NCBI GenBank assembly: GCA_035291545.1
Contig: DATDRW010000087.1
Location: forward strand, 1-62,401
Direction: 5' to 3'
From: UBA11373 sp035291545
GTDB lineage: Bacteria > Actinomycetota > Acidimicrobiia > Spongiisociales > UBA11373
DNA length: 62,401 bases
Positions within the stretch are counted from its first letter, which is position 1, and each line of letters begins with the position of its first letter. The translations under genes were made by a program, and so were the position numbers. Shown piece by piece: positions 56,109 through 62,401 of this stretch. The notes beneath the pieces were generated by a model. The model was given only the letters and a program-made list of their open reading frames with translations. It was not told the origin of the DNA and made no database searches.

Positions 56109-57176
56109 ATGAGTCAGAAGAGTCCCGGAAGGAGCACCGCCGTGGAAGACAAGTCCCTCGAGATGGCCCTGTCGCAGATCGAGCGTCAATTCGGCAAGGG
56201 CGCCATCATGAGGTTGGGCACCGAGAACATCCAGCAGATCGGTGCCATCTCCACCGGTGCGCTGGCACTCGACCTCGCCCTCGGCATCGGCGGCGTTCCC
56301 CGCGGCCGGATCGTCGAGATCTTCGGCCCCGAGAGCAGCGGCAAGACGACGCTGGCGCTCCACATCGTGGCCGAAGCGCAGCGCAACGGCGGTATCGCCG
56401 CCTTCATCGACGCCGAACACGCCCTGGACCCCGGCTACGCCTCGGCGTTGGGTGTCGACGTCGACGAACTGCTCATCTCGCAGCCGGACACGGGGGAGCA
56501 GGCGTTGGAGATCACCGACATGCTGATCCGCTCCGGTGCGCTCGACGTCGTGGTCATCGACTCGGTGGCGGCGCTCGTGCCGCGCGCCGAGATCGAAGGA
56601 GAGATGGGCGAGACCCACATGGGGCTTCAGGCTCGCCTCATGTCCCAGGCCCTCCGCAAGCTCGCCGGGAGCATCAACCGGTCGCAGACCACGGCGGTGT
56701 TCATCAACCAGCTCCGGGAGAAGATCGGCGTCATGTTCGGGAGCCCCGAGGTGACGCCGGGGGGCCGTGCGCTCAAGTTCTACGCCACGGTTCGGATCGA
56801 CATCCGGCGGGTGCAGTCGATCAAGGAGGGCCAGGAGGCGGTGGGCAACCGTGTCGTGGCCAAGGTCGTCAAGAACAAGGTGGCTCCGCCGTTCCGTAAG
56901 GCGGAGTTCGACATCATGTTCGGCGAGGGCATCTCCCGCGAGGGTTCGCTGCTGGACGTTGCGGTCGAGCACGACATCGTGCGCAAGAGCGGTGCGTGGT
57001 ACACGTTCGACGGGGACCAACTCGGTCAGGGACGGGAGAATGCGAAGCACTTTCTCCGCGAGAACCCCGAGGTGGCCGTTCAGCTCCAGGCCCGGGTTCT
57101 GGAGACGGTGGGACTCTCGGGTTCCCGCTCCGGGTCCTTCGACGAATCCGAGGCCAACGATGCCGCCGACGACTGA
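56109..57176 (+). CDS. recA: Recombinase RecA
   Basis: 355 residues. Walker A is GPESSGKTT, Walker B VVVIDSVAALVP, the L1 region follows in EGEMGETHMGLQARLMSQAL, and L2 starts NQLREKIGVMFG. It is the recombination ATPase and LexA coprotease of the SOS response, and LexA itself is encoded at the right edge. No Shine-Dalgarno sequence precedes the ATG, consistent with a leaderless transcript. No recX gene follows; the next gene is rny after 197 bases. No intein is present. Confidence 0.97.
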   Translation: MSQKSPGRSTAVEDKSLEMALSQIERQFGKGAIMRLGTENIQQIGAISTGALALDLALGIGGVPRGRIVEIFGPESSGKTTLALHIVAEAQRNGGIAAFIDAEHALDPGYASALGVDVDELLISQPDTGEQALEITDMLIRSGALDVVVIDSVAALVPRAEIEGEMGETHMGLQARLMSQALRKLAGSINRSQTTAVFINQLREKIGVMFGSPEVTPGGRALKFYATVRIDIRRVQSIKEGQEAVGNRVVAKVVKNKVAPPFRKAEFDIMFGEGISREGSLLDVAVEHDIVRKSGAWYTFDGDQLGQGRENAKHFLRENPEVAVQLQARVLETVGLSGSRSGSFDESEANDAADD

Positions 57177-57312
57177 GGGGGTGCCAGACGCAGTGTCGGG
57201 GGCGGGGTACGATGACCGTTCAACGCGCACCAACGATGTGAAACCAGTGTCGGATGTGGCCCCGTTTGGACATGTGAGCGACCAAGTCAGCGGTTGACGA
57301 GGTCTGAGGAGT

Positions 57313-57340
57313 GCGCGTCGAACCCGCGGGTTCGACGCGC
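57313..57340. promoter_or_regulatory. 28-bp perfect palindrome upstream of rny
   Basis: Arms GCGCGTCGAACCC and GGGTTCGACGCGC meet around a central GC, giving a 28-base perfect palindrome that ends 33 bases before the rny start. As RNA it folds into a 12-bp stem with a CGCG loop. It may act as terminator for recA, as a protein-binding operator or as an RNA element controlling rny. There is no following U run. Confidence 0.75.
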
Positions 57341-57373
57341 CGTGCGTTCCGGGGTCGCCGAGAGGAGCCGCTC

Positions 57374-58906
57374 ATGATGACCGTGATCGTCGCCACGGTG
57401 ACCGCCGTGGTGGCACTGCTGCTCGGCCTCGGTGTCGGGCGCCTCCGGCGGGGGCGGAACGCGGGACAGGCCGGCGTCACCGCCGACGACGTTGTCCGCG
57501 AGGCCCGCCGCCAGGCACAGCGCACCCTCGAGGTTGCGGAGCGTGAGGCGCGGGCCACCGCCGAGGCGTACCGCGAGCGCGAGGCCGCAGCCCTGGACCA
57601 CCGGCGTCTCGAACTGGAGTCGCAGGACGAGCGTTCGGTGCAGCGGGAGGCGACGCTGGAGCAGCGCGCGGCCAATCTGGCACAGCGCGAGACCAACCTC
57701 ATCGAGCGCGAGCGCGAGGCTGTGGAGATTCGACGCCTCGCCGAGGAGTTGCGGGAAGAGGCCCGGGCATCGCTCGAGAAGCTGGCGGGCGTCGACGCCA
57801 AGGCTGCCAAGACGGAGTTGTTGCAGCGGGTCGAGGACGAGGCCAGGCGGGAGGCGATGGTGCTCATGCGAGACCTCGAGATGAGGGCCCGCGAGGAGGC
57901 CGACAAGCGGGCCCGGCGCATCCTCACCACGTCGGTGCAGAGACTCGCCTCAGAGGTGGTGGCGGAGACGACGTTGTCGACGGTAGCGCTGCCCAGCGAC
58001 GACATGAAGGGCAGAATCATCGGACGGGACGGCCGCAACATTCGTGCCTTCGAGGCGGTCACCGGGGTCAACCTCATCGTGGACGACACGCCCGAGGCCG
58101 TAGGGATCTCGGCGTTCGATCCGATACGGCGCGAGGTGGCCCGGATCGCCCTCGAACGCTTGATCGCCGACGGGCGCATTCATCCGGCCTCGATCGAGGA
58201 CGCATACGAGAAGGCGCTCGGCGAAGTGGAGCAGAGCGTGCGGGACGCCGGCGAGTGGGCGATCCTCGAGGTGGGCATCTCCCGGATGCATCCCGAGCTG
58301 GTGAACCTGCTCGGGCGGCTGAAGTACCGCCTCTCGTACGGGCAGAACGTGTTGCACCATCTGATCGAGTCGGGCAAGGTGGCCGGCATGCTTGCCGCGG
58401 AGATCGGCGTCGACCCGGTCGAGGCGCGGCGCGCCGCGTTTCTCCACGACATCGGCAAGGCGGTGAGCCACGAGCTCGGAGGCTCGCATGCCCTCGTGGG
58501 CGCCGAGATCGCCCGCAGGTTCGGAGAGACGCCCGCGATCGTGCACGGGATCGAGGCACATCACAACGAGGTCGAGCCTCGCACCCTGACTGCGGTGATC
58601 GTGCAGGCCGCCGATGCGGTGTCGGCCTCACGCCCGGGGGCGCGTCGCGAGGCGGTGGAGGCCTATGTCCGCAGATTGGAGCAGCTCGAGGCGATCGCCC
58701 GCAGCTTCGCGGGGGTCGAGCGGGTGTACGCCATGCAAGCCGGTCGTGAGGTGCGCGTCGTCGTCGACCCGGGTGCCGTGGACGACCTTGCTGCGTACGA
58801 CCTGGCGCGTCAGATCTCGAAGCGGTTCGAAGAGGAGCTCCAGTATCCGGGTCAGATCGAGGTGACCGTGATCCGCGAGCTCCGGGCCACCGACTACGCC
58901 CGATGA
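57374..58906 (+). CDS. rny: Ribonuclease Y
   Basis: 510 residues. There is an N-terminal membrane helix (TVIVATVTAVVALLLGLGVG), a long Glu/Arg-rich coiled coil (residues about 35-195), a KH domain (DDMKGRIIGRDGRNIRAFEA) and an HD phosphohydrolase domain with FLHDIGKAVSHE. It is the membrane-bound endoribonuclease that starts mRNA decay in many bacteria without RNase E. The start is one of two adjacent ATGs (57374 or 57377) after GAGAGGAG. miaB follows with a four-base overlap. Confidence 0.95.
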   Translation: MMTVIVATVTAVVALLLGLGVGRLRRGRNAGQAGVTADDVVREARRQAQRTLEVAEREARATAEAYREREAAALDHRRLELESQDERSVQREATLEQRAANLAQRETNLIEREREAVEIRRLAEELREEARASLEKLAGVDAKAAKTELLQRVEDEARREAMVLMRDLEMRAREEADKRARRILTTSVQRLASEVVAETTLSTVALPSDDMKGRIIGRDGRNIRAFEAVTGVNLIVDDTPEAVGISAFDPIRREVARIALERLIADGRIHPASIEDAYEKALGEVEQSVRDAGEWAILEVGISRMHPELVNLLGRLKYRLSYGQNVLHHLIESGKVAGMLAAEIGVDPVEARRAAFLHDIGKAVSHELGGSHALVGAEIARRFGETPAIVHGIEAHHNEVEPRTLTAVIVQAADAVSASRPGARREAVEAYVRRLEQLEAIARSFAGVERVYAMQAGREVRVVVDPGAVDDLAAYDLARQISKRFEEELQYPGQIEVTVIRELRATDYAR

Positions 58907-60282
58907 GCCTCCTGAGCCTTCCCGTCGTTCGCGAGCGCCGGACGCCCACGAGAGTGGGGAAGCGCTATCTGGTGCGCACCTTCGGATGCCAGATGAACGA
59001 GCACGACTCGGAGCGGATGTCCGGTCTCTTCGAGGTGGACGGCATGGTGCCGGCCGACGGTGTCGGCGACGCCGATGTCGTTCTCATCAACACCTGTTGC
59101 ATCCGCGAGAATGCCGACAATCGGCTCTACGGCAACCTGGGGCAGTTGAAGGCGATCAAGGATCAACGACCGGGGATGCGGATCCTCGTCGCCGGTTGTC
59201 TGGCGCAGAAGGACCGCGACGTGGTCAGAGAAAAGGCGCCGTGGGTCGACGTGGTGTTCGGCACCCACAACCTGCACCGCGTGCTCACCCTGCTCGACCA
59301 TGCCGAGGAGTGGGGTCCTGTCACCGAGATCTGGGAAGAGACCGCGTCGCTCGACGACGTTCCGTCGACGCTGCCGACTCGGCGCGAGGTTGCACACTCG
59401 GCGTGGGTGACGATCACGATCGGATGCAACAACGCATGCACGTTCTGCATCGTCCCCATGGTGCGGGGCAAGGAGATCTCGCGCCGTCCCGCCGACATCG
59501 TGCGTGAGGTCCGCGAGCTCGCCGCCGAGGGCGTCGTCGAGATCACGCTCCTCGGCCAGAACGTCAACTCGTATGGCCGCGACCTGGCCGTGGACGGGCG
59601 CAGGCGCCCGATCTTCGCCGACCTGCTGCGTCGGGTCGGCGAGATCGAGGGGATCAGGCGGGTGCGGTTCACCAGCCCCCACCCCAAGGACATTCGGGCG
59701 GACGTCCTCGAGGCGATGGCGGCGACCCCTGCCGTCTGCGAGCAGCTGCACCTTCCCCTGCAGAGCGGGAGTGCTTCGATCCTCCGGGCGATGCAGCGCG
59801 GATACACACCCGAGCGATTCCTCGAGAAACTCCGGCTCGCCGAGGCCACGATCCCCGGGCTGGCGACGTCGACCGACATCATCGTCGGCTTCCCCGGGGA
59901 GACCGACACCGACTTCCAGGCGACGCTCGACGTGATCGCCGAGGCGCGATTCGATGGTGCCTTCATGTTCATCTACTCGCCGCGGGCGGGGACTCCAGCG
60001 GCCGACATGCCGCTTCAGGTGGACCGGGAAGTGGCATCGGAGCGCTTCTCCCGGCTGTCCGTCCTCCAGCAGCAGATTTCGCTGGAGAAGAACCGCGCGC
60101 TCATCGGCGGCACGGTGGAAATCCTCAGCGAAGGACCGTCGCGCAAGGATGCGGCGATGATCACGGCGCGGACCCGGACGAACAAGGTGGTGCATGTTCC
60201 CGGATTCCACCCGTCGGGGTCGTTCCTCGACGCGCGTATCTCGCGGGCGTCGCCCAGCCACCTGATAGGGACCGCGGTCTGA
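58903..60282 (+). CDS. miaB: tRNA-2-methylthio-N6-dimethylallyladenosine synthase MiaB
   Basis: 459 residues. Cluster motifs are RTFGCQMNEHDSE, LINTCCIRENADN and LVAGCLAQKD in the UPF0004 domain, then the radical SAM motif GCNNACTFCIVP and a C-terminal TRAM domain. It adds the methylthio group to i6A37 of tRNA. The substrate-forming enzyme, miaA, is the next gene. The ATG overlaps the rny stop. Confidence 0.95.
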   Translation: MSLLSLPVVRERRTPTRVGKRYLVRTFGCQMNEHDSERMSGLFEVDGMVPADGVGDADVVLINTCCIRENADNRLYGNLGQLKAIKDQRPGMRILVAGCLAQKDRDVVREKAPWVDVVFGTHNLHRVLTLLDHAEEWGPVTEIWEETASLDDVPSTLPTRREVAHSAWVTITIGCNNACTFCIVPMVRGKEISRRPADIVREVRELAAEGVVEITLLGQNVNSYGRDLAVDGRRRPIFADLLRRVGEIEGIRRVRFTSPHPKDIRADVLEAMAATPAVCEQLHLPLQSGSASILRAMQRGYTPERFLEKLRLAEATIPGLATSTDIIVGFPGETDTDFQATLDVIAEARFDGAFMFIYSPRAGTPAADMPLQVDREVASERFSRLSVLQQQISLEKNRALIGGTVEILSEGPSRKDAAMITARTRTNKVVHVPGFHPSGSFLDARISRASPSHLIGTAV

Positions 60283-60296
60283 CGACGATCGCCGCG

Positions 60297-61199
60297 GTGC
60301 TCGGTCCAACCGCAGCCGGGAAGAGCGCGATCGCCATGGCTCTCGCCCGCCGCTTCTCGGCGCACATCGTGTCGGTGGACAGCATGCAGGTCTACCGCGG
60401 CATGGACATCGGAACCGCCAAGCCGTCGGTGTCGGATCGGGCCGAGGTGCCTCACCACCTGATCGACATCGCCGATCCAGCCGAGCCATTTTCCGTGGCC
60501 GAGTTTCAACGGGTGGGGCGTGCCGTGCTGGTGGATGCGGTAGAAGCCGGCCGGCGGGTGGTCATCGTCGGCGGAAGCGGGCTCCATTTCCGTGCGCTCG
60601 TCGATCCGTTCGAGTTTCCCCCGTCGTCGCCGGACGTGCGCGCCGGGATCGAGGCGCTTCCTGCCGCCGAGGCGGTGTCGCGTTTGCTGTCGGCCGACCC
60701 CGACGCCGGTACTCACCTGGATCTAGCCAACCCGAGGAGGGTGAGCCGGGCGCTCGAGGTGTTGGCGCTGACCGGAGACACCCCGGCGGCCAGGGCAGGC
60801 ACTGCCGGGGCAGAGGCCGTGCGTCGCTACCGGGGCGTGTGGCCCGTGGTCGGCCTCGGTGTCGACCCGGGCGGGACCCTATCCGGTCGGATCCGGTCCC
60901 GGTTTGCTGGCATGCTCGCCGCAGGCCTGCTTGCAGAGGTCGCGGCCCTCGCTCCCCGGATCGGGGTCACCGCAGGACAGGGGGTGGGGTACCGCGAACT
61001 GTTGGCGGTGGTACGGGGTGAGTGGACCCTCGAATACGCCACGCGGCGGGCGATCGATGCTTCTACGGCCCTGGGGCGGCGGCAGCGAACGTTTCATCGC
61101 AGGGACCCCCGCATCCGCTGGCTGGAGTGGGAAGATGATGAGTCGTCGCTGGTGGCGCAGGCGATGGCGGTACTCGAGGAGGCGGGATGGACTTCGTGA
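60297..61199 (+). CDS. miaA: tRNA dimethylallyltransferase MiaA
   Basis: 300 residues from GTG 60297. The P-loop LGPTAAGKSAIAMALA is at the very N-terminus, followed by SVDSMQVYRGMDIGTAKPS and the tRNA-binding ASTALGRRQRTFHRRDPR. It prenylates A37 of tRNAs reading UNN codons. The family usually has five to eight residues before the P-loop; an in-frame CTG at 60279 that overlaps the miaB stop (CTGA) would give LTTIAAVLGPTAAGKS and may be the true start. It overlaps dapF by 13 bases. Confidence 0.92.
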   Translation: MLGPTAAGKSAIAMALARRFSAHIVSVDSMQVYRGMDIGTAKPSVSDRAEVPHHLIDIADPAEPFSVAEFQRVGRAVLVDAVEAGRRVVIVGGSGLHFRALVDPFEFPPSSPDVRAGIEALPAAEAVSRLLSADPDAGTHLDLANPRRVSRALEVLALTGDTPAARAGTAGAEAVRRYRGVWPVVGLGVDPGGTLSGRIRSRFAGMLAAGLLAEVAALAPRIGVTAGQGVGYRELLAVVRGEWTLEYATRRAIDASTALGRRQRTFHRRDPRIRWLEWEDDESSLVAQAMAVLEEAGWTS

Positions 61200-61930
61200 A
61201 GATGGAGGGTCTCGGCAACGACTTCGTCGTGCTCGATGGTCCTCTCGTCCCCACCCCCGCCCAGGTGGCCGAGTGGTGCGACCGAAAACGCGGCATAGGC
61301 GGCGATGGGGTGCTCGTGGTGACGGGCGGGGAGACCGTGGAGATGGGGTACTGGAACGCCGACGGCTCGGCGGCCGAGATGTGCGGCAACGGATTGCGGT
61401 GCGTGGCGCTCTATGCGGTATTGCGCGGGATGGTCGGCGGGGACGAGTTCACCGTGAAGACGCCGGTCGGTCCGCGGCGTGTCGTGGTCGGAGAGGGCAG
61501 CGTTCGTGCCGAATTGGGGGCGGTGCAGGTGGGGGAGGACACCGTAGAGATCGCGGGATATCGGGTCATCCCGGTGAGCGTGGGAAATCCGCACGCGGTC
61601 GCCTTCGTCGACGACTGTTTCGCGGTCCCGATCGCGGCCGCCGGTCCTCTCGTGGAGTTCGACCCGGCGTTCCCCGGACGGACGAACGCCGGTTTCGCCA
61701 CCGTGGTCGGCCCGGACCGGATCGACCTTCGGGTGTGGGAGCGGGGAGTGGGCGAGACGCTGGCGTGCGGCACGGGCGCCGTCGCCGCGGTCGCGGCGGC
61801 GCACGCCAGGGGACTGACGGGCGAATCGGTCACCGTCCGGCTCCCGGGCGGCGAGTTGCGCGTCGAACTCGTCGACGGTTGCGCCTGGATCGAGGGTCCG
61901 GCGAGGGTGGTGTACGCCGGGGCGATATGA
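61187..61930 (+). CDS. dapF: Diaminopimelate epimerase
   Basis: 247 residues, shorter than the 270-290 typical of proteobacterial enzymes. Both catalytic Cys residues are present: AAEMCGNGLRC and TLACGTGAVA. The N-terminus FVKMEGLGNDFVVLDG is diagnostic. It converts LL- to meso-diaminopimelate for peptidoglycan and lysine. ATG 61187 lies within the end of miaA, with the ribosome-like GGAGGCGG upstream. Confidence 0.95.
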   Translation: MDFVKMEGLGNDFVVLDGPLVPTPAQVAEWCDRKRGIGGDGVLVVTGGETVEMGYWNADGSAAEMCGNGLRCVALYAVLRGMVGGDEFTVKTPVGPRRVVVGEGSVRAELGAVQVGEDTVEIAGYRVIPVSVGNPHAVAFVDDCFAVPIAAAGPLVEFDPAFPGRTNAGFATVVGPDRIDLRVWERGVGETLACGTGAVAAVAAAHARGLTGESVTVRLPGGELRVELVDGCAWIEGPARVVYAGAI

Positions 61931-61956
61931 GGACGATCTGACGACGGAGACGCCGC

Positions 61957-62401
61957 TCAGCGCACCGATCGCAGTACGGCGACGACCTTGCCGATGATCT
62001 CGACGCCGCCGGTGCGCACGATCGGGTCGTAGGCGGGGTTCTCCGGGAGCAGGACGACGCGGCCGGCTTCCCGGCGGAATCGTTTGACGGTCGCCTCCTC
62101 GCCGTCGATGAGCGCGGCGACCAGCTCGCCGTCGTGGGCGTCGGGCTGGCGTCGGATCACGACGAGATCGCGGTCGAAGATGCCGGCCCCAATCATCGAG
62201 TCGCCCTGGACCCGCAGCATGAAGACGGGGTCGTTGCCGACGATCTCGGTGGGCAGTGGGAAGATCTCCTCGATGTCCTCCTCGGCCAGGATCGGCGATC
62301 CGGCGGCGATGCGGCCGACGAGCGGAACGTCACGGACCGGGGCGCGGCGCAGGTCGTGGTCGTGTTGCGGTTCGAGAACCTCGATCGCTCGAGGCTTCGA
62401 C
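61957..62401 (-). CDS. lexA: LexA repressor, C-terminal part (5' end off window)
   Basis: 148 codons are visible, including stop; the N-terminal DNA-binding domain lies beyond the right edge. The frame is open to base 62400. The self-cleavage site is RIAAGSPI (Ala-Gly), the nucleophile Ser is in RVQGDSMIGAGI, and the catalytic Lys is in ATVKRF. After RecA activation it cleaves itself and releases SOS genes such as recA, whose LexA box is at 56016. It is convergent with dapF, 26 bases away. Confidence 0.95.
   Translation of the reverse strand, partial: SKPRAIEVLEPQHDHDLRRAPVRDVPLVGRIAAGSPILAEEDIEEIFPLPTEIVGNDPVFMLRVQGDSMIGAGIFDRDLVVIRRQPDAHDGELVAALIDGEEATVKRFRREAGRVVLLPENPAYDPIVRTGGVEIIGKVVAVLRSVR

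Noticed and set aside
57194..57213. PafBC-type promoter between recA and rny (TGTCG ... TACGAT)
   Set aside because: The spacing between the two parts is 9 bases instead of the 11 seen at recA and lhr, and it is far from the rny start.
57317..57336. Second LexA box in front of rny
   Set aside because: The palindrome has a six-base spacer between CGAAC and GTTCG, while the recA box and the known consensus have four.
1..62401. tRNA or rRNA genes
   Set aside because: I looked for the T-arm sequence GGTTCGANTCC and rRNA-like stretches and saw none in a plausible cloverleaf context; gaps are too short for rRNA.

Overview
The window is a gene-dense, high-GC chromosomal segment of an actinobacterium. 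It has 61 protein genes, two of them cut by the window edges, and no RNA gene, insertion sequence, prophage or CRISPR array that I can see. Support for Actinobacteria includes the MurT/GatD lipid II amidation pair, an intact diaminopimelate route (dapA, dapB, dapF), a TIGR03084-type DinB protein and leaderless-type promoters. RNase Y together with RNase J, instead of RNase E, points to a deep-branching class such as Acidimicrobiia; that placement is inference.

Layout. 1-9900: a Thr/Pro-rich surface protein end, a HAD 5'-nucleotidase, a predicted trans-3-hydroxy-L-proline dehydratase, ribokinase with nucleoside hydrolase, an MFS exporter with a SixA phosphatase, an aminotransferase, AroQ and a lipoate ligase-like protein. 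9900-20300: two lipoproteins, an ABC exporter, MurT-GatD, an ACT protein, a haloalkane dehalogenase-like hydrolase with a Usp protein, and a DUF971-aldehyde dehydrogenase pair. 20300-30430: a 1456-residue Lhr helicase, a ureohydrolase, a PD-(D/E)XK-like orphan and a four-gene minus-strand operon. 30489-33647: a CobS/NorQ-like AAA ATPase with altered Walker motifs, paired with an HExxH/VWA protein. 33784-39956: a complete five-gene branched-chain amino acid type ABC transporter with enlarged permeases. 40115-48036: M16 peptidase, dapB, a CnoX-like thioredoxin, dapA, RNase J and FtsK. 48083-51549: pyruvate/2-oxoacid dehydrogenase E1alpha, E1beta and E2. 51557-62401: HisN-like phosphatase, flavin reductase, rimO-cinA-thpR, recA, rny, miaB-miaA-dapF and a convergent lexA.

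Three features recur across the window. First, at least 21 genes have a TANNNT hexamer ending 6-9 bases before the start codon, which implies mostly leaderless transcription. Second, recA and lhr share a longer element, TGTCR-N11-TANNNT, resembling the mycobacterial LexA-independent DNA-damage promoter; recA also has a perfect CGAAC-N4-GTTCG LexA box, and lexA lies at the right edge. Third, six intergenic gaps are filled by imperfect 7-bp tandem repeats, several arranged as inverted arms.

The candidates I would look at first are the AAA/VWA pair (apparent reciprocal exchange of the two Mg-binding Walker residues), the heptamer repeat family, and the shared recA/lhr promoter.
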